In this document: piece by piece, positions 27,712 through 38,093 of the stretch | How positions within the stretch are numbered: the stretch's first letter is position 1 | How the letters are laid out: the number at the start of each line of letters is the position of its first letter | Source: Paracoccaceae bacterium | Lineage (GTDB): Bacteria > Pseudomonadota > Alphaproteobacteria > Rhodobacterales > Rhodobacteraceae | Length of the DNA: 44,203 nt | Direction of reading: 5' to 3' | NCBI GenBank assembly: GCA_017854585.1 | Contig: JAFMHK010000027.1 | Span: 1 to 44,203, forward strand | Notes under the pieces: model-generated | What the model was told of the DNA's origin: nothing | Database searches by the model: none | Seen by the model: only the letters and a program-made list of their open reading frames with translations | Made by a program: the position numbers and the translations under genes

Positions 27712-29301
27712 TCAGTGACGGAAATGGCGCATGCCAGTGAAGACCATGGCAAGCCCTGCGTCATTGGCCGCCGCGATCACCTCGTCATCCCGCATCGATC
27801 CGCCGGGTTGAATGACTGCCGTGGCGCCAGCTTCGGCCGCCGCCAACAGTCCATCGGCGAACGGAAAGAACGCGTCTGATGCAAGCACCGCGCCGATCGC
27901 AGGGCTTTGGGAAAGGCCAATCGCCTCTGCCATGTCCTGTGCCTTGCGGGCGGCGATGCGGCTGCTGTCCACCCGGCTCATCTGGCCCGCGCCCACACCC
28001 ACCGTCGCGCCGCCCTTGGCATAGACGATCGCGTTTGATTTGACGTGCTTCGCCACTTTCCAGGCGAACAGCAGATCCGCCAGTTCCGTATCGGACGGCG
28101 CGCGCGCCGTGACGACCCTCAGATCGGCGGCAGAGATGAACCCATTATCCTTGTCTTGCACCAACAACCCGCCCGCAACCTGCCGCACCGTCATCGCGCC
28201 GGCCCGGACATCAGGCAGGGCGCCGGTGGTCAGCAGGCGCAGGTTTTTCTTGGCCGCAAAGATCGCCTTGGCTTCATCCGTGGCGTCTGGCGCGATCACC
28301 ACTTCGGTGAAGATGCCGCTGATCGCCTCTGCGGTTGCGCCATCCAGCGTTCCGTTAAGCGCGATGATCCCGCCAAACGCGCTGGTGCGGTCGCAATCAA
28401 ACGCTTTTGCATAGGCCTCGGCGAAACTTGCGCCACGCGCAACGCCACATGGGTTGGCGTGTTTGATGATGGCCACCGCAGGGCCATCGGCTGGGTCGAA
28501 CTCAGCCACCAGTTCAAACGCCGCGTCGGTGTCGTTGATGTTGTTGTAGGACAGTTCCTTGCCCTGATGCTGGACCGCCGTGGCCACACCGGGCCGGGCA
28601 GAGCCATCCAGATAGAACGCCGCCGCCTGATGCGGGTTCTCTCCATAGCGCAGGGTTTGCGCCAAGGTTCCCGCCACGGCGCGGCGACGCGGCGCGGTCT
28701 CGCCGATTGCGTCCGCCATCCAATTGCTCACAGCCGCGTCATAGGCCGCGGTGCGCGCATAGGCCCGTTGTGCCAGCGTCTGCCGGAAGGCCAGTCGCGT
28801 ATGCCCGGCCTGTGCGTCCAGTTCTGCCAGCACACTATCGTAATCTTCAACATCCACCACGACGCCGACAAAAGCGTGGTTCTTGGCCGCCGCACGGATC
28901 ATTGCAGGGCCGCCAATGTCGATGTTCTCGATGCAGGTTTCGTAATCGGCGCCCTTGGCGACCGTTTCCTCGAACGGATAGAGGTTCACCACCAACAGGT
29001 CGATCGCGCTGATCCCGTGGGTATCCATCGCCGCCACATGGGCCGGGTCGTCACGCAAGGCCAGCAATCCGCCATGAACGCCGGGGTGCAGGGTTTTCAC
29101 CCGCCCATCCATCATTTCCGGATACCCCGTGACATCAGCCACATCCGTCACGCCCAGACCCGCGTCGCGGAGCGCCTTGGCGGTTCCGCCGGTCGACAAC
29201 AACGCGATGCCCCGTTCCGCAAGAGACGTGGCAAAGGGCACCAGCCCCGTCTTGTCGGAAACGGACAGCAGCGCGCGGCGCATGGGGGCAAGGTCGGTCA
29301 T
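27712..29301 (-). CDS. purH: Bifunctional AICAR formyltransferase / IMP cyclohydrolase
   Basis: The 529-residue enzyme has an MGS-like cyclohydrolase domain at the N-terminus ([45 protein letters not shown]) and the formyltransferase domain after ~200, with the catalytic Lys-His in [11 protein letters not shown] and [13 protein letters not shown]. It performs the last two steps of purine synthesis, AICAR to FAICAR to IMP. The frame extends to 29388, but [17 protein letters not shown] at 29301 is the family's start. It follows the heparinase-like gene by 10 bases. Confidence 0.96.
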   Translation of the reverse strand: MTDLAPMRRALLSVSDKTGLVPFATSLAERGIALLSTGGTAKALRDAGLGVTDVADVTGYPEMMDGRVKTLHPGVHGGLLALRDDPAHVAAMDTHGISAIDLLVVNLYPFEETVAKGADYETCIENIDIGGPAMIRAAAKNHAFVGVVVDVEDYDSVLAELDAQAGHTRLAFRQTLAQRAYARTAAYDAAVSNWMADAIGETAPRRRAVAGTLAQTLRYGENPHQAAAFYLDGSARPGVATAVQHQGKELSYNNINDTDAAFELVAEFDPADGPAVAIIKHANPCGVARGASFAEAYAKAFDCDRTSAFGGIIALNGTLDGATAEAISGIFTEVVIAPDATDEAKAIFAAKKNLRLLTTGALPDVRAGAMTVRQVAGGLLVQDKDNGFISAADLRVVTARAPSDTELADLLFAWKVAKHVKSNAIVYAKGGATVGVGAGQMSRVDSSRIAARKAQDMAEAIGLSQSPAIGAVLASDAFFPFADGLLAAAEAGATAVIQPGGSMRDDEVIAAANDAGLAMVFTGMRHFRH

Positions 29302-29311
29302 GGTTTCTCCG

Positions 29312-31069
29312 TCATTGGGTATCATAGTCGCGGTGCGCATAGGGTGCATCGGCGGGTTTGGCCAGCGTCCAGCTGACCGCACTGCCATAATCCGTCAGAC
29401 GCGCAAACAGAACGATCTGTTTTGTCGCGCGGGGCACGAGGCGGCCAGATTCGAGGTAAACACTTGGTTCCAGACGCAATTCCCCCTCGCCACCGTGGCG
29501 AAACACCCATGTTTCTCCGCCGCGCAGGGAAAGGGAAACCGCAAGACCGCCCATGTCGATACGTGCCTCGACGTCCGGGTGCAGTTGGAAGCGGACCGTA
29601 TACTTGATGCCCTGATCCGGCCCACGTCGCACCAAAACACGGTCCAGCGTGGCGCGGTCGCGTTCAGTCATCGCAGCCAACCCGTCTTCGCCGCGCAGCA
29701 GCCGACCATCACCCTCAAGCGACAGACTGCGCAAATGCAGCAGCCCATGTGTTTCGCGGTAGCCATCATGGCTGAGGGCCAAGGCGCGAGACGCTCCGCT
29801 TTCGTGCGCCTGCAAATCGACTTTGCCGGGGCCGGCCTCCAATTCCTGTCGGACCACGCCTTGTCCTGCCGCGCGCTTGCCCAGTCTGGCCGAGCTGTAG
29901 CCATCGATCGCTAGGGTGGAATGCGATGCGCTGGCGCGTCCGGCCCGGCGCCATTCTGCGCCGAAACTGGCACCCGAACCGCAGTTCACGATAACCGGTC
30001 GCCGACCGCTGGTCATCTCGAACGCCAAGGTGCAGGCATGTGCGTTGAAACTTGCCGGACCCATCATCGGTGGCGCCGCATCGATGATCACACTGACGCG
30101 CCCACCCTGCAGACGGGCAAAGCCCATGGCCAGACCGCTGACACGACTTGGGCGGACGCCTGATTGCTGCAAGGCCCGATCCAACCGTCCATCAGCCCCA
30201 CGCCCGCCACCATGGAACCGCGCCAGATTGCCGTCGGAATGGCGCAGGCTGCGCAGGGTCGGGGCGATCCGCATGATGGCCGTATCCACCGCCGGATCAG
30301 ACCGCTTGCCGGTTTCCGCCATGATCGCAGCGGTCCATGTCAGCAAGCTGAAGACTTCCAGCAATTCCTCGGGGTTACGGGTCACGATGCCGCCGGACGC
30401 GTCGATTTCCCGGCTGCACTCATGGGCCAAGCCGCGCAGCGCTGGTGCCAGATGTGTTTCCATGCCCGTCAGGGAACATGCCGAATAGATCAGGCCACTG
30501 AGGGCTTCGAATCGGGGTAGTCCGTGGCTTGTTGCCTTCCATCGGGACGACAGGAACACGGTCTGCCGCGCCAACGCAGCGTAGAACATGCGGCTTTCGC
30601 GGCTATCTTGCCCGTTCATCAGGAAGAGGGCGTGGGTAATCCATCTGATCTGCCGCCGGCCGGTCAGGTCAGGCGTCCAGCCCGGCCCGCGTCCGCGTCC
30701 ATACCGATTGATCCACTCAGCCAGCCAACGCTGCGCCAACTTGCGGGCGGGCGGATCACCGGCACTGGCCAGATCGTCCAGCCAGCCGAATCCGTGGAGC
30801 TCATCCTCGAAGGCATCATTCGGGCATGCCACATCCCAAAGGGTGTTTCCGTTGGTCTGAACCAGAACGCCCGCGAAGCTGAGGTTCCCGGCCAGCAATT
30901 GCCGCCCGCGCGACGCGGTTCCGATGAACCGTGGTTCGGGTTGTGAGATGAAACCCTGTGCCGAACGCGCCAACCCGGCACGCCACGCCGCCCACCGATT
31001 GGCCAGCCGCCCACTGCCGCCGGGGCGTTGGCGCAGCGCAAACGTGGCTGGGGCGTCGATCTCGGACAT
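29312..31069 (-). CDS. Heparinase II/III family protein
   Basis: The 585-residue protein has an N-terminal alpha/alpha toroid (~40-300) and a C-terminal beta-sandwich (~320-560) of the heparinase II/III type, with recognisable segments GYSSARLG and [21 protein letters not shown], the latter bearing a conserved His. Lyases of this family degrade uronate-containing polysaccharides such as heparan or alginate, but I see no signal peptide. The very conserved place between rsmB and purH in Rhodobacterales (recalled, not searched) suggests a housekeeping envelope role rather than carbon scavenging. The substrate is unknown. Confidence 0.88.
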   Translation of the reverse strand: MSEIDAPATFALRQRPGGSGRLANRWAAWRAGLARSAQGFISQPEPRFIGTASRGRQLLAGNLSFAGVLVQTNGNTLWDVACPNDAFEDELHGFGWLDDLASAGDPPARKLAQRWLAEWINRYGRGRGPGWTPDLTGRRQIRWITHALFLMNGQDSRESRMFYAALARQTVFLSSRWKATSHGLPRFEALSGLIYSACSLTGMETHLAPALRGLAHECSREIDASGGIVTRNPEELLEVFSLLTWTAAIMAETGKRSDPAVDTAIMRIAPTLRSLRHSDGNLARFHGGGRGADGRLDRALQQSGVRPSRVSGLAMGFARLQGGRVSVIIDAAPPMMGPASFNAHACTLAFEMTSGRRPVIVNCGSGASFGAEWRRAGRASASHSTLAIDGYSSARLGKRAAGQGVVRQELEAGPGKVDLQAHESGASRALALSHDGYRETHGLLHLRSLSLEGDGRLLRGEDGLAAMTERDRATLDRVLVRRGPDQGIKYTVRFQLHPDVEARIDMGGLAVSLSLRGGETWVFRHGGEGELRLEPSVYLESGRLVPRATKQIVLFARLTDYGSAVSWTLAKPADAPYAHRDYDTQ

Positions 31070-31138
31070 TTATAAAAGGCTGCTCAAGGCTTGTTTTGCG
31101 CGCAAGATACCTGTCGCGCCGGTCAGAGTCACCAGCCG

Positions 31139-32392
31139 TCAGGTCATTTGCAGGCAAGCCATGTAGAACCCGTCTATTCCGCCGCGGTCTGCCCAGTGAT
31201 CAGGGCGCAGGCGCAATCCGCCTTCGGGGCTGGCCCATTCGGCATCGCCGCCCAACGCTGTGGGGTCGATGGGGACGACTTTGAGGTTTTCATGCCGCTT
31301 CAACGCGGCCTTTACCTGAAACTCGCCCTCGACCGGCAGCAACGAGCAGGTGCAGAACACCAGCCGCCCACCGGGTGCCAGAAGCCTCAGCGCGGCATCG
31401 ATCATCTGCATCTGCAACTTGGTCAGCGCCTCGACCTCTTCGGTGGATTTCACGAAAGGCAGGTCGGGGTGGCGGCGGATCGTTCCGGTGGCTGAACAGG
31501 GCGCATCCAGCAAGATCGCATCGAAGGGCGCGGCCGTGTAGGTCAGCGCATCCTCCGCCACCAATTCGGCCTCCAACTCCGTGCGCGCCAGATTTTCTTC
31601 GACCCGCGCAAGCCGGCCCTTGGACAGGTCCAGCGCCGTCACATTGGCGCCAAGGCTGGCCAGTTGCATTGTCTTGCCACCGGGCGCGGCGCACATGTCC
31701 AGCACGCGCTTACCCGCCACATCGCCCAGCAACCGGACCGGAAGGGCGGCGGCGGCATCCTGCACCCACCAGTCGCCTGTATCGTAACCGGGCAGAGCGC
31801 TGACCTGCTGGCCCCTAGGCAGGCGCAGGGTTCCGGTTGGCAAGACATCGGCCTCTGCAATCTCGAACCCCGGCTTGGTCGTCAGATCCAACGGTGCGCC
31901 GCGTTCATGCGCGGCCTCGATTGCGTCCAATATCTGGGTTCCATAGGCCTTGTGCAGGGGTTTGCGCAGCCACACGGGCAGGCGCTGTGGTGGGGTGGCG
32001 GCCCATGCTTCGGCACCCTGTTCGGCCACGCGACGCAAGACAGCATTTACCATTCCGCTGGCCTTAGTGGTGCCGGGATGGCGTTTTGCAATGGCGACGG
32101 CGGCATTGACCACACCGTGGGCATCCCCACCCGCCACCAGCAATTCGGCCGCCCCCAGCCGCAGAATGTTTTGCACGTTCATCCGGGGCTGGCGCGACAC
32201 GTAGGGCCGCAACACCGCATCCAGCCGCCCAATATGGCGCAAGACGTCGCCTGCCAGCCGTCCGGCGCGGGCGGCATCGGCGGGCGACAGCCCGTCATGG
32301 GGCGTGATCTGTGACAGCATCCGCTTGTCCCATAACACGGCATGCAACATCTCCAGCGCGGCGCGCCGTGCCTCCAACCCTGTTGCTGCCAT
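31139..32392 (-). CDS. rsmB: RsmB/NOP-family rRNA cytosine-5 methyltransferase
   Basis: The ~417-residue protein has an N-terminal NusB-like RNA-binding domain (~1-140) and a SAM-dependent methyltransferase domain. The latter has CAAPGGKTMQLASLGA for SAM binding, and catalytic cysteines in LLDAPCSATGTIRRHPD and VFCTCSLLPVEGE. RsmB methylates C967 of 16S rRNA; the NusB-like domain supports RsmB over RsmF. The frame extends 58 codons upstream, but the ATG at 32392 (MAATGLEARRAALEML) gives the family N-terminus and leaves a 70-base divergent region to the DUF1674 gene. It heads the long minus-strand run. Confidence 0.9.
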   Translation of the reverse strand: MAATGLEARRAALEMLHAVLWDKRMLSQITPHDGLSPADAARAGRLAGDVLRHIGRLDAVLRPYVSRQPRMNVQNILRLGAAELLVAGGDAHGVVNAAVAIAKRHPGTTKASGMVNAVLRRVAEQGAEAWAATPPQRLPVWLRKPLHKAYGTQILDAIEAAHERGAPLDLTTKPGFEIAEADVLPTGTLRLPRGQQVSALPGYDTGDWWVQDAAAALPVRLLGDVAGKRVLDMCAAPGGKTMQLASLGANVTALDLSKGRLARVEENLARTELEAELVAEDALTYTAAPFDAILLDAPCSATGTIRRHPDLPFVKSTEEVEALTKLQMQMIDAALRLLAPGGRLVFCTCSLLPVEGEFQVKAALKRHENLKVVPIDPTALGGDAEWASPEGGLRLRPDHWADRGGIDGFYMACLQMT

Positions 32393-32462
32393 GATCTCTA
32401 TCCCTTGTTCCAGAGGATGCGGGGCGTATATCACAACATCAACCCGCACAAGGAGGCCGCCA

Positions 32463-32645
32463 ATGTCCGAAGATTCCCCGCGCAGCGATCTGCCGCCCGA
32501 AGCGCAGCGCGCGCTGGCAGAAGCGGATGCGCGCCGCAAAGCCAAAAAGGAAATTTCCTTGCCCACCGAACTGGGCGGTCGTGACGGTCCCGAACCCGTC
32601 CGCTATGGCGATTGGGAGAAAAAGGGCATCGCCATCGATTTCTAG
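32463..32645 (+). CDS. DUF1674 protein (succinate dehydrogenase assembly factor 4-like)
   Basis: The 60-residue protein is mostly the DUF1674 motif, ending PEPVRYGDWEKKGIAIDF, the near-invariant C-terminus of bacterial and mitochondrial SDHAF4/Sdh8. The mitochondrial protein binds flavinylated SdhA and helps complex II assembly; the bacterial role is inferred from that. The Lys/Arg-rich middle (DARRKAKKEI) is typical. The frame is open from 32304, but the ATG at 32463, with AAGGAGG upstream, gives the right size. Confidence 0.92.
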   Translation: MSEDSPRSDLPPEAQRALAEADARRKAKKEISLPTELGGRDGPEPVRYGDWEKKGIAIDF

Positions 32646-32657
32646 TGGCGTGGGTCC

Positions 32658-33035
32658 TCAGCGGAGCGTCAGATCCGCGAAGTCGCCTGTGCCCTGATCT
32701 GACGTGAAGCGCATTGTCTCGCCGTTGACCTGCACCCTTTGGCAATTATAGCCAAGATCCCGGTCACCAAAGAAAAGATCGCGGCAAAAGTATCCGCCGT
32801 CCCATGTCCACGCGCCGGTGACGGCAATGCCAAAGGCGCTCCCGACGATCTGACCGTCCGGCGTCACGTTCAAACGGATGCCGGTGCGCCGCAATTCGCG
32901 GCCGCCGATCAATCCAACAAAACCGTCGCGTGACTGCACGGTGTCGAATTGTTCCGCTTCGGTCTTCTCGGGGACCAGCATCCCCAAGGCCAAACCAAGG
33001 GCAATCGCCGGTGCGGTAGCGCCCAAACTGCGCAT
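32658..33035 (-). CDS. Small secreted protein of unknown function
   Basis: The ~125-residue product starts with a signal peptide (MRSLGATAPAIALGLALGML, cleaved near KTEAEQ) and continues as a beta-rich domain with two Cys (FCRDL and YNCQRV) that may form a disulfide, Trp/Gly motifs (TGAWTWDGGYFCRD), and a C-terminal DQGTGDFADLTLR. Similar proteins sit beside dapB in Rhodobacterales and are often misnamed dihydrodipicolinate reductase because of that neighbour; this one lacks the Rossmann fold. The frame reaches 33107 without a better start. Function unknown. Confidence 0.75.
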   Translation of the reverse strand: MRSLGATAPAIALGLALGMLVPEKTEAEQFDTVQSRDGFVGLIGGRELRRTGIRLNVTPDGQIVGSAFGIAVTGAWTWDGGYFCRDLFFGDRDLGYNCQRVQVNGETMRFTSDQGTGDFADLTLR

Positions 33036-33093
33036 GATTGATCGTTCTCCGTTTAAATTTGCCCTGTTGATACGCGCCAGCCTCCGGTTTGGA

Positions 33094-33906
33094 TCACCCG
33101 AGGCCAAGCACGCTGGCCATGCTGAAATGACCCGGACCCTTGCCTTGTCCCCAAAATGCCGCCTTCAACGCGCCGCGCGCAAAGATCGCGCGGTCGGTGG
33201 CGATATGGCTTAGAACGATTCGTTCACCCTGACCGGCAAAGATCACGTCGTGTTCGCCGACGATGTCGCCACCGCGCACCGATGCAAAGCCGATATGGCC
33301 CCGCTGCCGTTCCCCGGTGATGCCATCGCGGGCGCGATCGGCGACATCATCCAGCCTGACCCCCCGGCCTGCCGCCGCCGCCTCGCCCAGCATCAACGCG
33401 GTACCGGACGGCGCATCGACCTTGCGACCATGATGTGCCTCAACGATTTCGATGTCGAAGTCCGCGTCCAGCGCGGCAGCCACCTGTTGCGCCAAGCGGG
33501 TCAGCAGATTGACCCCAAGGCTCATGTTGCCAGCCCGGACGATCGTTGCGTGACGCGCGGCTGCGTCAAGCTTTTCAAGGTGCGCAGAATCGAACCCTGT
33601 TGTTCCAATGACATGCACCGTCCGCGCCTGCGCGGTCAGCAAGGCGTGATGGCATGTTGCGTCAGGGCTGCTGAAGTCGATCACCGCCTGTGCCTTCACG
33701 ATCGCATCCAGCGGGTCGTCATAGACGGGAACACCCGTGCGCACAGCGCCCATCGCCTCGCCGAGGTCTGCGCCGATCCAGTCATGACCCGCCCGGACCG
33801 TCACGCCAACCAGATGGGCGCGGTCACTGTCGGTGATCGTGCGGATCAACATCTGCCCCATCCGGCCAGACGCGCCCATCACTGCTATGCCGATACTCTC
33901 TGCCAT
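33094..33906 (-). CDS. dapB: 4-hydroxy-tetrahydrodipicolinate reductase
   Basis: The 270-residue DapB has the NAD(P)H-binding [12 protein letters not shown] at the start and the catalytic segment [18 protein letters not shown], with the His pair and Lys that define the family, plus [11 protein letters not shown]. It reduces the product of DapA on the way to diaminopimelate and lysine. The ATG at 33906 lies eight bases after AGGAGG; an in-frame GTG at 33915 would abut that site. It precedes the small secreted protein and diverges from rbfA. Confidence 0.95.
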   Translation of the reverse strand: MAESIGIAVMGASGRMGQMLIRTITDSDRAHLVGVTVRAGHDWIGADLGEAMGAVRTGVPVYDDPLDAIVKAQAVIDFSSPDATCHHALLTAQARTVHVIGTTGFDSAHLEKLDAAARHATIVRAGNMSLGVNLLTRLAQQVAAALDADFDIEIVEAHHGRKVDAPSGTALMLGEAAAAGRGVRLDDVADRARDGITGERQRGHIGFASVRGGDIVGEHDVIFAGQGERIVLSHIATDRAIFARGALKAAFWGQGKGPGHFSMASVLGLG

Positions 33907-34019
33907 GGCGTGCACCTCCTGCTGCTTGGGTTTGTCCTAGCGGAACATGGCATAATCTGGAAGCGGTCGCTTGCGACGGGCCCATCCATCCCATAAGTCC
34001 AACATCAGAGGATATGATC

Positions 34020-34442
34020 ATGGCCAAGAACAAAACTCATGGGGGCGGCGCGCCGTCCCAACGCCAATTGCGGGTGGGCGAACTGATCCGGCGCATCTTG
34101 TCGGACCTGCTGGCGCGCGGCGACGTGCATGACCCAGCCCTGAACGGAATGTCGATCACGGTGGGCGAGGTGCGGATGTCAACGGACCTGAAGATCGCCA
34201 CTGCCTACATCATGCCATTAGGCGGCGAAAACCGGGCCGAGGCGATTGACGCGCTCAAACGGAACAAGGGAGAGCTGCGGCGGGCGATCACCAAGGACAT
34301 GACCCTGAAATATGCGCCTGACCTGCGGTTCCTGATTGACGATACGTTCGACCGGATGGACGAAACCCGCCGCCTCTTTGCAACCGAAAAGGTGCAACGA
34401 GATATTGCCGCACGCCCTGAAGAGGACGACGCGGCCGAATGA
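34020..34442 (+). CDS. rbfA: Ribosome-binding factor A
   Basis: The 140-residue protein has the KH-like RbfA fold: [38 protein letters not shown], and [20 protein letters not shown] followed by [11 protein letters not shown]. It binds the 30S subunit during late 16S rRNA maturation. ATGs lie at 34014 and 34020; the AGAGG at about 34007 is better spaced for 34020. The stop overlaps the next gene's ATG (ATGA at 34439-34442). Confidence 0.95.
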   Translation: MAKNKTHGGGAPSQRQLRVGELIRRILSDLLARGDVHDPALNGMSITVGEVRMSTDLKIATAYIMPLGGENRAEAIDALKRNKGELRRAITKDMTLKYAPDLRFLIDDTFDRMDETRRLFATEKVQRDIAARPEEDDAAE

Positions 34443-35182
34443 TCCGCGCGGCCCTTTTCCTTTTCACCGTGCTTTGGGGCAATGCGGCCTTTGCCAGTTG
34501 CGGCCCGGTCATCTTTGACGACGCGCGCTTTACCGCCTGCCGCGTGGACCTGACCACGGATGATCTGCGCCTGTTTCTTCGGGATGGACAGGGCGATATC
34601 CTTGGGTCGTTTTCGCGCGTGCAATCAAGCCTGCCGGAGGGGCAGTCCCTTGGCATCGCCATGAACGCGGGAATGTTCCACCCAGACCGTCGGCCCGTCG
34701 GCTTGTATGTCGAACATGGTGCGCAAGAGATGCGCCTGATCACGTCGGATGGGCCGGGAAATTTCGGCCTTTTGCCAAACGGTGTGTTCTGCATGGCCGA
34801 AGACCGCGCGCATGTGATGGAAAGCCTTGCCTTTGAGGCCGCTGGACTGAACTGCCGCTTTGCGTCGCAATCCGGTCCGATGCTGGTGATCGACGGTGCG
34901 ATCCACCCGCGTTTCATCGCGACGAGTGACAGCCTGAATATCCGCAATGGTGTGGGTGTGTCGCCGGATGGTAAGACCGTTTGGCTTGCGATCTCGGATG
35001 AACCAGTGAATTTCCACCACTTCGCCCGCTTCTTCCGCGACCATCTGGAAACACCGAATGCGCTGTTCTTTGATGGCCGGGTGTCACGATTGTATGCGCC
35101 TGATATCGGGCGTGCCGACCTTGGCTTTCCGGTAGGGCCAATCATCGGCACGGTGGTTGACGCGGGCGGGGCGGGCGGGTAG
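34439..35182 (+). CDS. DUF2233 / phosphodiester glycosidase-type secreted protein
   Basis: The 247-residue protein has a signal peptide ([20 protein letters not shown]) and the DUF2233/NAGPA-like fold, seen in [51 protein letters not shown], and the C-terminal [13 protein letters not shown]. Relatives include the uncovering enzyme that removes GlcNAc from a phosphodiester, and bacterial YigE. A periplasmic role on envelope sugars or phosphodiesters is a guess. It is wedged between rbfA (4-base overlap) and truB (35 bases), so it is probably translated with them despite a different compartment. Confidence 0.87.
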   Translation: MIRAALFLFTVLWGNAAFASCGPVIFDDARFTACRVDLTTDDLRLFLRDGQGDILGSFSRVQSSLPEGQSLGIAMNAGMFHPDRRPVGLYVEHGAQEMRLITSDGPGNFGLLPNGVFCMAEDRAHVMESLAFEAAGLNCRFASQSGPMLVIDGAIHPRFIATSDSLNIRNGVGVSPDGKTVWLAISDEPVNFHHFARFFRDHLETPNALFFDGRVSRLYAPDIGRADLGFPVGPIIGTVVDAGGAGG

Positions 35183-35217
35183 CCGCTCGGCCTTCCGACG
35201 CATACAAGGGCAGTACA

Positions 35218-36123
35218 ATGGGACGCACGCGCAAAGGCCGCGATATTTCTGGCTGGTTGGTAGTGGACAAGCCCGCAGGGCTGACCTCGACCGCAGTGGT
35301 CAACAAGATCCGTTGGGCGTTCGAAGCGAAGAAAGCCGGCCATGCCGGTACGCTTGACCCTGACGCCACCGGCATCCTTCCGATTGCTTTGGGTGAGGCG
35401 ACCAAGACCATTCCCTTCATTACTGACGCGCTTAAATCGTATGAATTCACGATCCGTCTGGGTCAGGCGACCACCACGGACGATGCCGAAGGCGCGGTTA
35501 TCGCCACATCGGACCGCCGCCCGACCGATGATGAGATCATTGCGGCATTGCCCGCATTTGTTGGTGATATCACCCAGATCCCGCCGCAGTTTTCTGCCGT
35601 CAAGGTGGAAGGTGAACGGGCCTATGATATCGCCCGCTCAGGCGAAACGATGGACCTTGCCGCGCGTGAACTGTTTGTTGAAAGCCTTTCGCTGACGGCA
35701 CGCCCGGATCCCGATCATGCCGCTTTCAACTTTGTCTGTGGCAAGGGGGGCTACGTCCGGTCCATCGCGCGCGACCTTGGCGAGATGCTGGGCTGTCATG
35801 CCCATGTCACCGCCCTTCGCCGTTTGTGGGTCGGTGACTTTGACCTAGAAATGGCCGTGACGATGGATCAGGTCGAGGCACTTGCCCGCACACCTGATAT
35901 CGACAGCCTGCTGCATCCCGTTGCACTTGGTCTTGCCGATCTGCCCGAACTTCGTGCGACTGATATCGGGGCCGCGCGCCTGAAAAACGGCAACCCTGGC
36001 CAAGTGTTGCCGGGTCCGGTTGAATATGGCGATCTGGCTTGGGCGTCGTTCAATGGACAACCAGTTGCCGTCGGTCGTTTCCGCAGCGGCGAATTGCATC
36101 CTGATCGCGTGTTCAACCTCTAG
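35218..36123 (+). CDS. truB: tRNA pseudouridine(55) synthase
   Basis: The 301-residue TruB has the catalytic Asp47 in [14 protein letters not shown], the N-terminal [13 protein letters not shown], and the family motifs [19 protein letters not shown] and [12 protein letters not shown]. It makes pseudouridine 55 in the T loop of most tRNAs and also acts as a tRNA chaperone. In many alphaproteobacteria rpsO comes next; here the convergent metal ATPase begins 32 bases later, marking the edge of an accessory block. Confidence 0.95.
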   Translation: MGRTRKGRDISGWLVVDKPAGLTSTAVVNKIRWAFEAKKAGHAGTLDPDATGILPIALGEATKTIPFITDALKSYEFTIRLGQATTTDDAEGAVIATSDRRPTDDEIIAALPAFVGDITQIPPQFSAVKVEGERAYDIARSGETMDLAARELFVESLSLTARPDPDHAAFNFVCGKGGYVRSIARDLGEMLGCHAHVTALRRLWVGDFDLEMAVTMDQVEALARTPDIDSLLHPVALGLADLPELRATDIGAARLKNGNPGQVLPGPVEYGDLAWASFNGQPVAVGRFRSGELHPDRVFNL

Positions 36124-36155
36124 GCGGTTGTTCGCATATCCCCGAAGGGCACCAC

Positions 36156-38084
36156 TCAAGGACCACTGGTTGCGGGGTGTTCTGTGCCATGCGTGACATC
36201 CGCACGCAGTGGTTCGGGACTGATCACATCGTCTGCGGCCCCCGGGACTTGAGGCGAAATGCGCAGAGCGCGTAGCGCGTTGAGAATGACGGCTACGTCG
36301 ATGACTTCCTGCAGCAGCGCGCCCTCTACCGGGGACAGGTATCCGTACGCCGCCGCGATCATGCCCGCGACCGACAATCCGGTTCCCGCCGCAACGCTTT
36401 GCACGGCAATGCGCCTGGCGCCGCGGGCGATCTCGATGCCCGGTCCAAGCCGATCGATACGATCTACCAGCAGCACGACATCTGCGGCCTCTGCCGAGGC
36501 GGCTGCGCCACGCGCGCCCATCGCCACGCCCACATCGGCCGCGGCCAACGCGGGCGCGTCGTTCACCCCGTCCCCAACCATCATGACCGGGCCGTTCTTG
36601 CGCTCGGTCAGTACCAGTAGAACCTTTTGATCGGGCGTCAGTCCCGCGCGAAGCCCGTCAAGACCGAGCCCTTCGGCAACACGTTCCGCCACGTCTGCCC
36701 GGTCGCCCGTCGCAAGCAAGATACGCTCGATCCCTTCCCGGTGGAATGTTGCAAGCATGGCGGCGGTGCCGTCGCGCAGGGGATCGGCCATCACCAGATA
36801 CCCGACCATGTGACCGTCCACCGCCACGGCCACAAGCACGGACCCCGCTGCAAGGTCTGCATGATCACCTTGCGCACGCCCCACGCGTTTGGCGACGAAG
36901 CCGTCGCCGCCGACAAAAACCTTGTGCCCTTCAACGGTTCCAACGACGCCTTCGCCCGGCATCTCCGCCACCTCCGAGGGCACCGGCAGAGAAAACCCGC
37001 GCGCCTTCGCCGCAGCAACAATTGCCTGAGCGACAGGGTGTTTGGACGCCTGATCCAGTGCGGCGGCAAAGCGCAGGATTTGGTCTTCGTCCATGTCGCC
37101 ATGGCGATTGATGGAAACGATCTGTGGGCGCCCGTCTGTCAGGGTGCCGGTCTTGTCCAAAATGAGGGTTCGGATTCGCGCCATCTTCTCAAGGGGTCCG
37201 GCACCCTTGATCAGGACGCCGAAATGCGCGGCACGTGACAGGCCCGCAACCAAGGCGACGGGAACCGCCAGAATCAACGGACAGGGCGTTGCGACAACCA
37301 GCACGGCAACGGCCCGGATCGGATCGCCCGTGAACCACCAGGCAGCAAAGGCGATCGTGACGGTGATCGCCAGAAATCCGAGAGACCAGCGATCTGCAAG
37401 CCGTGACATCGGTGCTTTTGAGTGTTGCGCCTCCTCTACAAGGCGGACGATCCCGGCATAGGTGCTTTCCTTGGCAAGACGCGTCGCGGTCAGGTCGAAT
37501 GGCTCGCCGGCGTTGGTTGCGCCGCTCATGGCCTCCGCGCCTTTGGACAGGCGTACGGGAAGCGATTCGCCGGTCAGTGCCGAGGTGTCGAGATGCGCGG
37601 TGTCGGACACCATCGTGCCGTCGACCGGCACCACGTCACCCTGCCTGATCAACAGCCGGTCACCGGGTTCGATATCGTCAAGCGGCACCTCCTCAAGCCC
37701 GCCGTTCCGATGCCGCGTTGCGGTTCGGGGAACGCGCGACAGCAGGTCGTGCATTTCCCGTCTGGCGCGCTGCTCGGCGAAGCTCTCGAGGAAGGTTCCG
37801 CCGGAATACATCACGGCAACGACTGCCGCTGCCAGCATTTCACCGAACGCAAGGGCGGCGGTCATCGAAAGCGCAGCGACGATGTCCAGCCCGACGTCAC
37901 CCCGCCAAAGGCTACGGAGGATTTCGACCAGAAGGGCCGCGAGCGCCGGGATCACCCCCATGAACCAGACGGCTCCGGCCATGTCGCGCTGGCCGGCGAA
38001 ATAGAGCCCAAGCCCGACAAGTAGGCCGGTTAGGGCAAACAGCAGAATTGCCGTTTTAAATTGGTCTTTGGTTGTGTGTTCCAT
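36156..38084 (-). CDS. P1B-type heavy-metal translocating ATPase
   Basis: The ~642-residue protein has the P-type ATPase core: LDTSALTGESLPV (actuator), ILDKTGTLTDGRP with phospho-Asp, KHPVAQAI (the HP motif of P1B pumps), and MVGDGVNDAPALAAADVGV (hinge). The membrane metal-site motif is TPCPLI, not the CPC of copper pumps or CPx-Lys/Asp patterns of ZntA, so the metal cannot be read with confidence. There is no N-terminal HMA domain; the protein begins almost directly with its first helix. ATG 38084 is preferred over a TTG at 38093. It is probably an efflux pump for a soft divalent metal, next to a redox/two-component cassette. Confidence 0.92.
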   Translation of the reverse strand: MEHTTKDQFKTAILLFALTGLLVGLGLYFAGQRDMAGAVWFMGVIPALAALLVEILRSLWRGDVGLDIVAALSMTAALAFGEMLAAAVVAVMYSGGTFLESFAEQRARREMHDLLSRVPRTATRHRNGGLEEVPLDDIEPGDRLLIRQGDVVPVDGTMVSDTAHLDTSALTGESLPVRLSKGAEAMSGATNAGEPFDLTATRLAKESTYAGIVRLVEEAQHSKAPMSRLADRWSLGFLAITVTIAFAAWWFTGDPIRAVAVLVVATPCPLILAVPVALVAGLSRAAHFGVLIKGAGPLEKMARIRTLILDKTGTLTDGRPQIVSINRHGDMDEDQILRFAAALDQASKHPVAQAIVAAAKARGFSLPVPSEVAEMPGEGVVGTVEGHKVFVGGDGFVAKRVGRAQGDHADLAAGSVLVAVAVDGHMVGYLVMADPLRDGTAAMLATFHREGIERILLATGDRADVAERVAEGLGLDGLRAGLTPDQKVLLVLTERKNGPVMMVGDGVNDAPALAAADVGVAMGARGAAASAEAADVVLLVDRIDRLGPGIEIARGARRIAVQSVAAGTGLSVAGMIAAAYGYLSPVEGALLQEVIDVAVILNALRALRISPQVPGAADDVISPEPLRADVTHGTEHPATSGP

Positions 38085-38093
38085 AGGGTTCAA

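Noticed and set aside
28045..29376. 443-codon plus-strand frame across purH
   Set aside because: Antisense to purH; repetitive Arg/Gln/His-rich composition.
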